64,000 nt of DNA from an uncultured Drancourtella sp. (GCA_937880845.1 CALFLL010000024.1:1-64000); one strand, 5' to 3'; shown: positions 8,778 through 18,741, counted from the stretch's first letter. The notes: generated by a model from the letters alone, not told the origin. Program-made: numbers and translations.

Positions 8778-11036
8778 ATGGAACAGTTATTAGAACAGTT
8801 ATTACAGAAAACATACGGAAAAAGCATCAAAGAAGCTACAAATGAAGAAATCTACACAAGCCTGTTATGCATTACAAAAGAAAAAATGCAGGGAATGAAA
8901 CGAAATGAAGGAAAGAAAAAATTATATTATATTTCTGCAGAATTTTTAATCGGAAAATTATTATCCAACAACCTGATCAATCTGGGACTGTTTGAGGAAA
9001 CCAGAGAAGTACTGGAAAAATACGGAAAAACCATTACGGAGATTGAAGAAGTAGAACCGGAACCGTCACTTGGAAATGGCGGTCTTGGACGTCTTGCGGC
9101 ATGTTTCCTTGATTCCATTGCAACGCTTGGACTTCCGGGAGACGGAGTCGGTCTTAACTACCATGATGGCTTATTCCGACAGACTTTTGTGGATAATAAG
9201 CAGAAAGAAGAAAAGAATCCATGGATTACAGATGCAAGCTGGCTTACAAAAACAGACCGTCATTTTGAAGTGCCGTTTAAAGATTTTACACTGACTTCTA
9301 CCATGTATGACATTGATGTGCCGGGATATGAAAACGGCTGCAATAAACTGCATCTGTTTGATGTGGACTCTGTAGATGAATCCATCATCCATGACGGAAT
9401 CGATTTTGATAAAACAGATGTCAGAAAAAATCTGACCTTATTCCTCTATCCGGATGACAGCGATGAAAACGGACAGCTTTTAAGAATCTACCAACAGTAT
9501 TTTATGGTCAGCAACGCAGCACAGCTGATTCTTGCAGAAGCAGAAGAAAAAGGATACAACCTGTATCAACTGTATGACCATGTTTCCATTCAGATTAATG
9601 ATACACATCCAACCATGGTCATTCCGGAATTGATCCGTCTTCTAGTGAAAAAAGGATTCAATATGGATACTGCCGTAGATGTCGTAAGAAAAACCTGTGC
9701 ATACACCAATCATACAATCCTTGCAGAAGCATTGGAAAAATGGCCGATTTCCTATCTGGGAAAAGTAGTACCGCATTTATTGCCGATCATCCGTGATTTG
9801 GATGCACGTGTCAGAAGAGATTTTCATAATGAAAAAGTATATATCATTGATGAAATGGACCGTGTACACATGGCTCACATTGATATACATTATGGATATG
9901 CAGTCAACGGAGTAGCTGCGCTTCATACAGAGATTTTAAAAGAATCCGAATTAAAACCGTTTTATGATATTTATCCGGAAAAATTCAACAACAAAACAAA
10001 CGGTATCACATTCAGAAGATGGCTTGTGCATTGTAACCATGAACTTGCAGATTATCTGAAAGAGCTGATCGGACCGGAATACCTGAAAGACGCTACAAAT
10101 CTGGAAAAACTTCTGGCATACAAAGACGATGAAACTGTTCTTGCAGCATTACGCAGCATAAAAAAACATGCAAAAGTGGAATTAAAACAATATTTAAAAC
10201 AGACACAGAATGAAGAGATTGACGAAAATTCCGTGTTCGATATTCAAATCAAACGTCTTCATGAATATAAAAGACAGCAGATGAATGCGTTATATGCGAT
10301 TTATAAATATAAAGAAATCAAAAAAGGAAATCTGCCAAAACGTCCGATCACGATGATTTTCGGTGCCAAGGCAGCTCCGGCTTATACCATCGCAAAAGAT
10401 ATCATTCACCTGATCCTCTGCCTGAAGCAGCTGATCGATCAGGATCCACAGGTAAGTCCATACCTGAAGATTGTTATGGTAGAAAACTATAATGTGACAA
10501 AGGCAGAAAAACTGATCCCGGCATGTGATATTTCAGAACAGATCTCTCTTGCATCTAAAGAAGCATCCGGAACAGGAAATATGAAATTCATGTTAAACGG
10601 AGCAGTCACACTTGGAACAGAAGACGGGGCAAATGTGGAGATCCATGAACTTGTCGGAGATGAAAATATCTACATTTTCGGAGCAAGATCAGAAGAAGTC
10701 ATCAAGCTTTACGATACACAGGGATACTGCTCCGCAGACATTTACAATAACGACAAAATGGTAGAAGAGCTGGTTGATTTTATCATCAGCAAACAGATGA
10801 TCCGTATCGGAGATCCGGTAAACCTTGGAAGACTTTACAAGGAAATCGTGTCAAAAGACTGGTTTATGACATTGCTGGATGTAAAGGATTATATTAAGAC
10901 AAAAGAACGGATGTTAGATGACTACGAAGATGAAAAAGCATGGAGCAAAAAAGCACTTGTCAATATCGCAAAAGCAGGATTTTTCTCATCTGACCGTACA
11001 ATCGCAGAATACAACGAGGATATCTGGCATCTGTAA
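8778..11036 (+). CDS. glgP: glycogen/maltodextrin phosphorylase
   Basis: 752 aa, a usual length for bacterial alpha-glucan phosphorylases (GT35). It releases glucose-1-phosphate from chain ends. The PLP-binding lysine is in SGTGNMKFMLNGA near residue 602. EPSLGNGGLGRLAACFLDS (near 96) and GTEDGANVEI are further family signatures. AGGAGAAG ribosome site. In this operon it likely acts on both stored glycogen and imported maltodextrin. Confidence 0.95.
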   Translation: MEQLLEQLLQKTYGKSIKEATNEEIYTSLLCITKEKMQGMKRNEGKKKLYYISAEFLIGKLLSNNLINLGLFEETREVLEKYGKTITEIEEVEPEPSLGNGGLGRLAACFLDSIATLGLPGDGVGLNYHDGLFRQTFVDNKQKEEKNPWITDASWLTKTDRHFEVPFKDFTLTSTMYDIDVPGYENGCNKLHLFDVDSVDESIIHDGIDFDKTDVRKNLTLFLYPDDSDENGQLLRIYQQYFMVSNAAQLILAEAEEKGYNLYQLYDHVSIQINDTHPTMVIPELIRLLVKKGFNMDTAVDVVRKTCAYTNHTILAEALEKWPISYLGKVVPHLLPIIRDLDARVRRDFHNEKVYIIDEMDRVHMAHIDIHYGYAVNGVAALHTEILKESELKPFYDIYPEKFNNKTNGITFRRWLVHCNHELADYLKELIGPEYLKDATNLEKLLAYKDDETVLAALRSIKKHAKVELKQYLKQTQNEEIDENSVFDIQIKRLHEYKRQQMNALYAIYKYKEIKKGNLPKRPITMIFGAKAAPAYTIAKDIIHLILCLKQLIDQDPQVSPYLKIVMVENYNVTKAEKLIPACDISEQISLASKEASGTGNMKFMLNGAVTLGTEDGANVEIHELVGDENIYIFGARSEEVIKLYDTQGYCSADIYNNDKMVEELVDFIISKQMIRIGDPVNLGRLYKEIVSKDWFMTLLDVKDYIKTKERMLDDYEDEKAWSKKALVNIAKAGFFSSDRTIAEYNEDIWHL

Positions 11037-11056
11037 GATATAACTGAGGTGACAAT

Positions 11057-12511
11057 ATGAGAGAAACAGGAATTTTAATGCCGGTTTCTTCCCTTCCGTC
11101 CAGAACAGGAGTGGGTGAACTTGGAAGCCGGGCATATGAGTTTATAAAGCTCTTAAAAGAAAACGGAGTAAGCATCTGGCAAATCCTGCCTTTGAATCCG
11201 GTAGGGTACGGGAATTCCCCGTACCAGCCGTATTCTTCTTTCGCAGGAGATGAATGTTATATCAGTCTGGATCTGCTTTATAAAGAAGGGCTTTTAGAAG
11301 AACTGCCGCAGCCGTTTCATGAAGGGGAGAGCAGGGTAGATTATGAAGGAGTACGGGCTTATAAAGAACCGTATCTTCGAAAGGCTTTTGAAAATTTTAA
11401 AGAAACAGAAGAATACAAAGAATTTATCAACCAGGAGTGGGTTCTGGAATACGCCGTATTTCGTGCATTAAAAGCAAAAAATAACGGATTCTGTTGGAAT
11501 GAATGGTGTGAAGAAGAGAAAAAATGGCCGGAAACAAGAGAAGCACTTTCAGAAGAAATCGAAAAAGAAGTAGCTTTTCAGATGTTCCTGCAGTATGAAT
11601 TTTTTGTACAGTGGATGAAGGTAAAAACATTTGCCAACGAAAACGGAATCCGCATTATGGGGGATGTTCCGTTTTATGTGGGTGTGGATTCGGTAGATGT
11701 ATGGGCCGGGAAAGATAACTTTCTTCTGGATACAGACGGCCGGCCGATTTTCATTGCAGGAGTGCCGCCGGATTATTTCAGTGAAACCGGTCAGCGCTGG
11801 GGAAATCCGATTTACGACTGGGACTATATGAAAAAACAGGGATATCGATTCTGGGTGGACAGGATTGGTTACAGTCAGAAATTGTTTGATATTATCCGTA
11901 TCGATCATTTCAGGGCGTTTGATACTTACTGGAAAATCCCGGCAAGCTGCCCGACTGCAATAGAAGGAGAATGGATTGAAGCACCGGGGTATGAAGTCAT
12001 TGACACACTGAAAGAAAAGATTTCCGGATTAAATCTTGTTGCAGAGGATCTCGGAGATCTTAGACCGGAAGTATTAACACTGAAAAACCATTATCATTTA
12101 AAGGGAATGAAGATTCTTGTATTTTCCATTGAAACAAGTGGAAAATACGCCTATGATACCTTTCATGATGTGGAAAACATGATTATTTACACAGGGACGC
12201 ATGACAATGATACCCTGCGTGAGTGGTACGAAGGGCTCTCAACAGCGGCAAAAAGAAAAGTACGCCGCTTCTTGAAACGTCAGGGGATTAAAAACGGTTC
12301 TGTTCAGGACAGACTGCTTGCCTACACACTGAAGAGCAAAGCAGAATATGCCATCATTCCAATGGCAGACATCCTTGGACTTGGAAAAGAAGGACATTTA
12401 AATACACCTGGAACGGTAGGCTCACCAAACTGGGAATGGAGAATGCCGGATATGGATAAGGCAGCCGAAAGTCTGAAAAAATACAAAAGACTTTTGTCGG
12501 AAAGGGCGTAA
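11057..12511 (+). CDS. malQ: 4-alpha-glucanotransferase (amylomaltase, GH77)
   Basis: 484 aa, full length. Disproportionates maltodextrins into longer chains plus glucose, feeding the phosphorylase. Seen: GILMPVSSLPSRTGVGELG at the start, WQILPLNP, YGNSPYQPYSSFAG, the nucleophile in IRIDHFRAFDTYW (near 281), the acid in VAEDLGD (near 329) and THDNDT (near 381). 20 bp after glgP, with a GAGGTG ribosome site. Confidence 0.95.
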   Translation: MRETGILMPVSSLPSRTGVGELGSRAYEFIKLLKENGVSIWQILPLNPVGYGNSPYQPYSSFAGDECYISLDLLYKEGLLEELPQPFHEGESRVDYEGVRAYKEPYLRKAFENFKETEEYKEFINQEWVLEYAVFRALKAKNNGFCWNEWCEEEKKWPETREALSEEIEKEVAFQMFLQYEFFVQWMKVKTFANENGIRIMGDVPFYVGVDSVDVWAGKDNFLLDTDGRPIFIAGVPPDYFSETGQRWGNPIYDWDYMKKQGYRFWVDRIGYSQKLFDIIRIDHFRAFDTYWKIPASCPTAIEGEWIEAPGYEVIDTLKEKISGLNLVAEDLGDLRPEVLTLKNHYHLKGMKILVFSIETSGKYAYDTFHDVENMIIYTGTHDNDTLREWYEGLSTAAKRKVRRFLKRQGIKNGSVQDRLLAYTLKSKAEYAIIPMADILGLGKEGHLNTPGTVGSPNWEWRMPDMDKAAESLKKYKRLLSERA

Positions 12512-12514
12512 AAA

Positions 12515-14281
12515 ATGAATTTCACGGGAGTATATCATAAAACATCGGAGCAGATGAGTTATCCGTTAAATGAAAATGAACTTATCGTCAATCTGAAAAC
12601 AGGATATGATGTGAAACAGGTATTTCTTATTTATGGAGATCCGTTTGAAGCAGGGATCCTGGGAGGAAAGGAAAAATGGACCGGAATTCGGGAAGAGATG
12701 GTCTATAAAAAAAGACTGAAACATCAAATCTGGTGGACAACAACACTGGTTCCAAAATACAAAAGGTGCAAATATTATTTTGAACTCCATACGGAAAAGG
12801 AAGTCTGGTATTATTTTGAAGATGGATTTCTGACAAAAGGACAGATGGAGATGGATGGGAGAATGCTCCAGTGCTTTACGGTGCCGTGGATGAATCCGGC
12901 AGATGTAAACAAAACACCGGACTGGGTCAACGAAACCATATGGTATCAGATTTTCCCAGATCGTTTCTGTAACGGGACACCGGAGAAAAATACAGAAGAA
13001 ATCCTGCCGTGGAGAAATAAGGGAAGTGTAAAAAACGAGGAACGGTTTGGCGGGAATCTGGAAGGAATCTGTCAGAAAATCCCGTATTTGAAAGACCTTG
13101 GGATTACGGGGATTTATCTGAATCCCATCATGAAAGCAGAATCAAACCACAAATACGACACCGAAGACTATACAAAGATCGATCCTTACTTTGGAAATGA
13201 AGAGATTTTTGCAAAGCTGGTAAAAAAAGCTCATGAAAACGGGATTCGGGTTATGGTAGATGCCGTGTTTAATCATTGCGGAAGAAAATTTGCACCGTGG
13301 CTTGATGTGCTGGAAAATGGAAAGGACTCAAAATATGCAGATTGGTTCATGGTAAACGACTGGTCTGACATACAGAAAAAAGCAAGTACGAGGGACGGGA
13401 GATTTTATTCCTTTGCTTTCGCAGACGGAATGCCGAAATTGAACACAAACAATCCGGAAGTGATTTCCTATTTTTGTTCCGTGTGTGAAGGGTGGATCCG
13501 AGAGTTTGACATTGACGGGATTCGTTTTGACGTGGGAAATGAAGTGTCACATCGTTTTCTGAAAATCATTCGGGAACATGTAAGAAAGATTAAACCGGAT
13601 TTATATCTGCTCGGTGAAATCTGGCACGATGCAAGTCAGTGGCTTATGGGAGATGAATATGATTCCGTTATGAATTATCCGCTTATGAGCGGAATCCACG
13701 ATTTTTTCATTGATAAGGACATGACAAAAGAAGATTTTGAATATATGATCAATCGCTGCTACACCATGTATATGCAGCAATGCAACAATGTACTGTTCAA
13801 TCTTCTGGATTCTCATGATACGGAACGACTTATGAACCGTTTTCATAATCTGGATATTTTCTATCAGCAGCTTACCATTCTGTTTACCATGCCGGGAAGC
13901 CCTTGCATTTATTACGGAACAGAAATCGCCATGGAAGGGGGGCATGATCCGGACTGCAGACGATGTATGCCGTGGGAAGATCTGGGAGAAACGGAAAATC
14001 AGGAACGTATCCGGGAAATCAAACAACTGATCAATCTGCGGAAAAACGAAAATACCTTCCGAAGCCTGTATTTCCATTTCCCTTGCGAATATGAAGACAG
14101 ACGTCTGATAGAGTACATTAAGTTAGATGAAAAAGGAAATCAGATCCAGGTTCTGTTAAACTGTACAGAAGAGGATATTAAGGTAAAAAAAGAAGGAGAT
14201 ATCCTGTTTCAAAGAAATTATTCTGACGGAATCCTCAAAAAAAATGGAACACTTATTCAAAGTGTGATACAATCAGCTTAG
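12515..14281 (+). CDS. neopullulanase / cyclomaltodextrinase-type alpha-glycosidase (GH13_20)
   Basis: 588 aa, cytosolic (no signal peptide). An N-terminal beta domain (about 1-125) precedes a GH13 barrel with IWYQIFPDRFCNG, VMVDAVFNHCG, the nucleophile in DGIRFDVGNE (near 336), the acid in LGEIWHD (near 366) and SHDTER (near 432). The N-domain plus QIFPDRF pattern is that of GH13_20 enzymes cleaving short maltodextrins, cyclodextrins or pullulan. It starts 3 nt after malQ and is the last gene of the alpha-glucan operon. Confidence 0.88.
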   Translation: MNFTGVYHKTSEQMSYPLNENELIVNLKTGYDVKQVFLIYGDPFEAGILGGKEKWTGIREEMVYKKRLKHQIWWTTTLVPKYKRCKYYFELHTEKEVWYYFEDGFLTKGQMEMDGRMLQCFTVPWMNPADVNKTPDWVNETIWYQIFPDRFCNGTPEKNTEEILPWRNKGSVKNEERFGGNLEGICQKIPYLKDLGITGIYLNPIMKAESNHKYDTEDYTKIDPYFGNEEIFAKLVKKAHENGIRVMVDAVFNHCGRKFAPWLDVLENGKDSKYADWFMVNDWSDIQKKASTRDGRFYSFAFADGMPKLNTNNPEVISYFCSVCEGWIREFDIDGIRFDVGNEVSHRFLKIIREHVRKIKPDLYLLGEIWHDASQWLMGDEYDSVMNYPLMSGIHDFFIDKDMTKEDFEYMINRCYTMYMQQCNNVLFNLLDSHDTERLMNRFHNLDIFYQQLTILFTMPGSPCIYYGTEIAMEGGHDPDCRRCMPWEDLGETENQERIREIKQLINLRKNENTFRSLYFHFPCEYEDRRLIEYIKLDEKGNQIQVLLNCTEEDIKVKKEGDILFQRNYSDGILKKNGTLIQSVIQSA

Positions 14282-14311
14282 TGACAATACAAAATAAGGA
14301 GAGGTTAGAAT

Positions 14312-14830
14312 ATGGCAAATCCAGTAGTAACATTTGAAATGGAAAACGGCGATATCATCAAAGCAGAATTATATCCGGAAATCGCACCGAATACAGTAAA
14401 CAATTTTGTATCTCTTGTAAATAAGGGATTTTATGACGGATTGATCTTCCACAGAGTCATCCGCGGATTCATGATTCAAGGCGGATGTCCGGATGGAACA
14501 GGAATGGGCGGCCCGGGATACGATATCAAAGGAGAATTTGCACAGAACGGATTTACAAACAATCTGAAACATACGCCGGGAGTATTATCTATGGCACGTG
14601 CAATGCATCCGGATTCCGCAGGGAGCCAGTTCTTCATCATGCATGAAGCAGCACCGCATCTGGACGGAGCTTATGCAGCATTCGGAAAAGTGACAGAAGG
14701 AATGGACGTTGTAAATAAGATTGCAGAAACAGCAACGGATTATAGCGATCGTCCTCTGGAAACACAGAGAATGAAAAAAGTAACGGTAGAAACATTCGGA
14801 GAAACATATCCGGAACCGGAAAGAGCGTAA
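14312..14830 (+). CDS. cyclophilin-type peptidyl-prolyl cis-trans isomerase
   Basis: 172 aa, a single cyclophilin domain, no signal peptide, hence cytosolic. Core residues are visible in FHRVIRGFMIQGG, SAGSQFFI and LDGAYAAFGKV. SD AAGGAGAGG precedes the ATG. It lies 30 bp after the alpha-glucan operon and may be read through from it. Its role is general protein folding. Confidence 0.93.
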   Translation: MANPVVTFEMENGDIIKAELYPEIAPNTVNNFVSLVNKGFYDGLIFHRVIRGFMIQGGCPDGTGMGGPGYDIKGEFAQNGFTNNLKHTPGVLSMARAMHPDSAGSQFFIMHEAAPHLDGAYAAFGKVTEGMDVVNKIAETATDYSDRPLETQRMKKVTVETFGETYPEPERA

Positions 14831-14842
14831 AAATATATGCCG

Positions 14843-14876
14843 GGATACAGTAAAAACAAATTTACTGTATCCTTTT
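14843..14876 (+). terminator. Rho-independent terminator after the cyclophilin gene
   Basis: GGATACAGTAAA / TTTACTGTATCC, a 12-bp stem with a short A-rich loop, followed by TTTTATTTT. Confidence 0.8.
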
Positions 14877-14966
14877 ATTTTACTATTCTCCAAGAATATG
14901 CTAAACTATAAAACGTATGTGAAAATGAAGATGCGAGATAAAGAGAATGATTAAGAGGTTAAGTCG

Positions 14967-16742
14967 ATGAGCATGGTTAAAACCGAAAAACTTGTATTTG
15001 AATATGAAAAAAGAGATGAAGATGGAAATGTCATCGGAAAACAAAGAGCCATTGATGATGTCAGCCTGGAAATTGAAGAAGGACAGTTTGTTGCGGTCCT
15101 TGGGCATAATGGTTCAGGAAAGTCTACGTTTGCCAAGCACATCAATGCGATCCTTGTCCCGGAAGGAGGAACCGTATGGGTAGGCGGAAAGGACACAAGG
15201 GACGATGATGAGCTGTGGAATATCAGACAAAGTGCGGGTATGGTATTTCAGAACCCGGATAACCAGATCATTGCCACAGTGGTGGAAGAAGATGTAGGGT
15301 TCGGTCCGGAGAATCTTGGAGTTCCGACTCAGGAGATATGGGAACAGGTAGAAGACAGCCTGAGAAAAGTCGGAATGTTGGAATACCGACACAGTTCCCC
15401 GAATAAACTTTCCGGAGGACAAAAGCAAAGAGTGGCTATTGCAGGAGTGGTTGCTATGAAACCAAAATGTATTGTTCTGGATGAGCCTACCGCTATGTTG
15501 GACCCGAATGGGCGAAAAGAAGTCATTCAGACCGTCAAAGAACTGCAAAAACAGGAAAAAGTTACGGTCATTTTGATTACCCACTATATGGAAGAAGTCA
15601 TTGAAGCGGATTATGTGTATGTGATGGACAAAGGTAAAGTGGTGATGAAAGGAAAACCGAACGAGATTTTTTCTCAGGTGGACATGCTGAAACACTATCG
15701 TCTGGATGTGCCTCAGGTCACGGCAGTGGCAGATGCACTGATCAAACGTGGAATTCCCATGCCGGCAGATATTTTGACAAGAGAAGAATTCGAAAAAGAA
15801 ATTCATCGTTTGGCCGTTCAAAATGGGATGAAGCCGGTACACGGGCAGATGCAGGAAACATCGCTTCCGGCTTATACACCAAAAAGCAGCGAACTGGTTC
15901 TTAGCCTGAAAGGGGTAAATTATGTGTATAATCCGGGTACAGCCTATGAAAAGGCAGCCATGAAAGATGTAAATCTGGATATTTATCAGGGAGAATTTAT
16001 CGGGATCATCGGTCATACCGGTTCCGGGAAATCTACTTTGATTCAGCATTTGAACGGACTGTTGAAAGCAACCGGTGGTGAGATTTTGTTCCACGGACAA
16101 AATATTTATGATCAGGGATATTCCATGAAAGAACTACGGCAGCAGGTAGGATTGGTGTTCCAATATCCGGAACATCAGCTTTTTGAAGTCGATGTCATAA
16201 GCGATGTGTGCTTTGGACCGAAGAACCAGGGGCTTTCACAGGAAGAATGTGAAAAACGTGCCAAGGAAGCTCTTGAAATGGTAGGATTCCCTGAGTCCGC
16301 GTATAAAGCATCGCCGTTTGATCTTTCCGGAGGACAAAAGAGAAGAGTTGCCATCGCAGGCGTTCTGGCCATGAGACCAAAGATTCTTGTTCTTGACGAG
16401 CCGACAGCAGGACTTGATCCAAAAGGAAGAGATGATATTCTGGATCAGATTGCACATCTGCAGAAAACAACGGGAATCACGGTAATCCTGGTGTCACACA
16501 GTATGGAAGATGTGGCAAAATATGTTGACAGGATTATTGTGATGAACAAAGGAGAAAAGATTTTCGATGACACGCCAAAGAGAGTATTCCGTCATTACAA
16601 ACGTCTGGAAGAGGTAGGACTTGCAGCTCCGGAAGTGACATATTTGATGCATGAACTGAGAGAAGAAGGACTGCCAGTTTCCGTGGATGTTACGTTGGTT
16701 GAGGAAGCTGCGGAAGAAATAGAAAGGGTATTGAAAAGATGA
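14967..16742 (+). CDS. ecfA: ECF transporter ATPase, EcfA1-EcfA2 fusion
   Basis: 591 aa carrying two complete ABC ATPase domains in one chain. Domain 1: Walker A GHNGSGKST (near 46), signature LSGGQKQRVAIAG (near 147), Walker B IVLDEPT (near 168). Domain 2: Walker A GHTGSGKST (near 348), signature LSGGQKRRVAIAG (near 452), Walker B LVLDEPT (near 474). In most Firmicutes these are separate genes, usually next to ribosomal protein genes; here they are fused and elsewhere. The next gene overlaps by 4 nt (ATGA) and encodes EcfT, giving a general vitamin-importer energising module. No substrate-binding S component is adjacent. Confidence 0.92.
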   Translation: MSMVKTEKLVFEYEKRDEDGNVIGKQRAIDDVSLEIEEGQFVAVLGHNGSGKSTFAKHINAILVPEGGTVWVGGKDTRDDDELWNIRQSAGMVFQNPDNQIIATVVEEDVGFGPENLGVPTQEIWEQVEDSLRKVGMLEYRHSSPNKLSGGQKQRVAIAGVVAMKPKCIVLDEPTAMLDPNGRKEVIQTVKELQKQEKVTVILITHYMEEVIEADYVYVMDKGKVVMKGKPNEIFSQVDMLKHYRLDVPQVTAVADALIKRGIPMPADILTREEFEKEIHRLAVQNGMKPVHGQMQETSLPAYTPKSSELVLSLKGVNYVYNPGTAYEKAAMKDVNLDIYQGEFIGIIGHTGSGKSTLIQHLNGLLKATGGEILFHGQNIYDQGYSMKELRQQVGLVFQYPEHQLFEVDVISDVCFGPKNQGLSQEECEKRAKEALEMVGFPESAYKASPFDLSGGQKRRVAIAGVLAMRPKILVLDEPTAGLDPKGRDDILDQIAHLQKTTGITVILVSHSMEDVAKYVDRIIVMNKGEKIFDDTPKRVFRHYKRLEEVGLAAPEVTYLMHELREEGLPVSVDVTLVEEAAEEIERVLKR

Positions 16743-17563
16743 TACGAGATATTACAATCGGCCAGTATTATCCGGTACAAAGTGCCATTCATAAACTGGA
16801 CCCAAGAGTAAAGATAATCGGAACACTTCTGTATCTGATATCATTGTTCTTATTCAGAAGCATTCCGGGATATCTGGTGGCAACCATATTTTTATTTGGT
16901 TGTATCAGATTATCCAAGGTTCCGATCAAGTTTATTTTAAAAGGCTTAAAACCAATTTTCATTTTGCTTTTGATCACGGTAATTTTTAACCTCTTCCTTA
17001 CGTCAGGCGGGAATGTGCTTGTTCACGTCTGGATTTTCAAGATTACGGAAGAAGGTGTAAGAACAGCGGTTTATATGGCTGTCCGTCTGGTTTATCTTAT
17101 TATGGGGGCGTCGCTTATGACTTTTACGACAACACCCACAGCTCTTACAGATGCGATAGAAAAGTTGCTGTATCCTTTAAACAAAATAAAAGTTCCGGTT
17201 CATGAAATTGCTATGATGATGTCCATTGCACTGCGTTTTATTCCGATTCTTCTGGAAGAAACAGATAAGATTATGAAAGCTCAGATTGCAAGAGGAGCGG
17301 ATCTGGAAAGTGGAAATATCATTCAGAAAGCAAGAGCCATGATCCCGATATTGGTACCTTTGTTTGTTTCTGCGTTCCGCCGTGCCAATGATCTCGCCAT
17401 GGCGATGGAAGCCAGATGTTACAGAGGTGGCGAAGGAAGAACAAAAATGAAACCTCTCATCTATAAAGGATACGATATCAGAGCATATATCATATTGATT
17501 TTCTATATGATCATTGCAGTAACGGCAGGAAGGCTGATACCGTTCCATATCTGGATTTTTTAG
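16739..17563 (+). CDS. ecfT: ECF transporter transmembrane component EcfT
   Basis: 274 aa, membrane protein with about five to six hydrophobic segments. HKLDPRVKI at the N terminus and two Ala-Arg-Gly/Arg-Cys-type coupling motifs in the C-terminal cytoplasmic part (IARGADLES and MEARCYRGG) match EcfT contact helices. Starts in an ATGA overlap with the fused ATPase. It couples the ATPase to vitamin-specific S components encoded elsewhere. Confidence 0.92.
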   Translation: MIRDITIGQYYPVQSAIHKLDPRVKIIGTLLYLISLFLFRSIPGYLVATIFLFGCIRLSKVPIKFILKGLKPIFILLLITVIFNLFLTSGGNVLVHVWIFKITEEGVRTAVYMAVRLVYLIMGASLMTFTTTPTALTDAIEKLLYPLNKIKVPVHEIAMMMSIALRFIPILLEETDKIMKAQIARGADLESGNIIQKARAMIPILVPLFVSAFRRANDLAMAMEARCYRGGEGRTKMKPLIYKGYDIRAYIILIFYMIIAVTAGRLIPFHIWIF

Positions 17564-17599
17564 GCAACGTGGCATATAAGCAAGAAGGGAAAAAATATA

Positions 17600-17700
17600 A
17601 GATTAGAGAAACTTTTTCATTTTAAAGAGCATGGAACAGATTTGAAAACAGAAGAATTACCACCTTTATGACAATGGCGTATATTCTTGCAATATTGTTT
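17600..17700 (+). pseudogene. remnant of an NCS2 (PbuG/AzgA-type) purine permease gene
   Basis: One frame reads LEKLFHFKEHGTDLKTE and then stops; a shifted frame continues TTFMTMAYILAI. Joined, they match the conserved N terminus of NCS2 xanthine/guanine permeases (LEKLFKLKEHGTxxKTE...TTFMTMAYIL). The few residues that should lie between the blocks are lost and nothing further of the gene remains. This and the following terminator and promoter fill the 359-bp gap between ecfT and metQ. Confidence 0.65.
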
Positions 17701-17748
17701 ATTCTTAAATATGTGATAATATAAAGTGAAACATTAGAAAAGGGAAAG

Positions 17749-17791
17749 AACCTTACCTATCTGATAAAAATGGATGGGTAAGGTTTTTTTG
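17749..17791 (+). terminator. Rho-independent terminator upstream of metQ
   Basis: AACCTTACC (17749-17757) pairs with GGTAAGGTT (17777-17785), followed by seven T. It probably ends the ecf transcript or that of the lost permease. I looked for a SAM (S-box) aptamer before metQ and saw none. Confidence 0.75.
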
Positions 17792-17858
17792 TTTATAGAG
17801 AATAAAAATAATTTATATTATTCATGACAAATAACAATGAATAAAAAGGGAAAGCTGG

Positions 17859-17887
17859 TTGGAAGTAAAAATAAAGGATGATATAAT
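17859..17887 (+). promoter_or_regulatory. promoter of the metQ operon
   Basis: TTGGAA (17859-17864), 17-bp spacer, TATAAT (17882-17887), 35 bp before the metQ start codon. Confidence 0.6.
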
Positions 17888-17922
17888 TAAAAACAATTTT
17901 ATTGATTGTGGGAGGATTGAAT

Positions 17923-18741
17923 GTGAAAAGAAAAATTGTAACAGGAGTTTTATGTGCGGTATTTATGGGGATATTTCTGACAGGATGCAGTGATACATCA
18001 GAAGGAAAGAAGCAGACAGATGAGAAAAAGGAAAAAATTATAATTGGTGTAAGTTCTGTTTCCGTTGATTTAGGAGAATCAGGCAAAAAAGCTTTGGAAA
18101 AAAAGGGATATGAAGTGGAAGTAAAAGTATTTGACGATTACGTTTTACCAAACAAAGCTTTGGAAGAAGGAAGTATTGATGCAAATTTGTATCAGCATGA
18201 ACCATATTTAGATAACTATAACAAATCCAATGGAACAGATATAGTTATGTTAGAACCGAAATTATACAATTATTATTCCGGATTATATTCAACAAAAGCT
18301 GATTCAGTAGAAGAACTGCCGGATGGAGGAAAAGTCGGAATTGCAGCAGATGCATCTAATATTGACGAACAGTTACAGGAATTACAAAGTGCAGGAGTAA
18401 TCAAACTTAAGGATACACCATCTTCAGGAGAGTTTTTTACATTCGCAGATGTAACAGAAAATCCGCATCAATATGAGTTCGCACAGAGCGATCCTAATAT
18501 GTATAAAAATATGGAAGATTATACCTGTCTGATCGGAACATCAAATACAATGGCAGAGGCGGGCGTAGACCCTACAAAAAATTTACTTCAAAAATTTGTA
18601 CATGATGATTTAGCAATTGGAATGTGCGTAGAAAATAAAAACAAGGATGAAAAATGGGTGAAAGATTTGATGGATGCCTATACTTCTGATGAAGCAAGAA
18701 AGAACGTATCTGCTTCCTCAGGATTTGAAGCAGTAAAATAA
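17923..18741 (+). CDS. metQ: MetQ/NlpA-family substrate-binding lipoprotein
   Basis: 272 aa from GTG 17923, chosen because GGGAGGA lies 6 nt upstream; an earlier TTG at 17902 has no ribosome site. The signal peptide ends in FLTGC, with Cys22 lipidated. The rest matches NLPA lipoproteins (YVLPNKALEEGSIDANLYQH, GIAADASN). It is the binding protein for the MetNI importer downstream, with methionine or a related sulfur compound as the likely ligand. The exact ligand cannot be read from the sequence. Confidence 0.88.
   Translation: MKRKIVTGVLCAVFMGIFLTGCSDTSEGKKQTDEKKEKIIIGVSSVSVDLGESGKKALEKKGYEVEVKVFDDYVLPNKALEEGSIDANLYQHEPYLDNYNKSNGTDIVMLEPKLYNYYSGLYSTKADSVEELPDGGKVGIAADASNIDEQLQELQSAGVIKLKDTPSSGEFFTFADVTENPHQYEFAQSDPNMYKNMEDYTCLIGTSNTMAEAGVDPTKNLLQKFVHDDLAIGMCVENKNKDEKWVKDLMDAYTSDEARKNVSASSGFEAVK

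Noticed and set aside
15114..16100. 328-aa open frame on the minus strand opposite the ECF ATPase gene
   Set aside because: A shadow of the strongly coding plus strand: His/Phe-rich, no ribosome site, no recognisable motif.
17749..17922. SAM or other methionine riboswitch before metQ
   Set aside because: Only a simple terminator and a promoter are seen; no S-box, SAM-II or T-box conserved elements.
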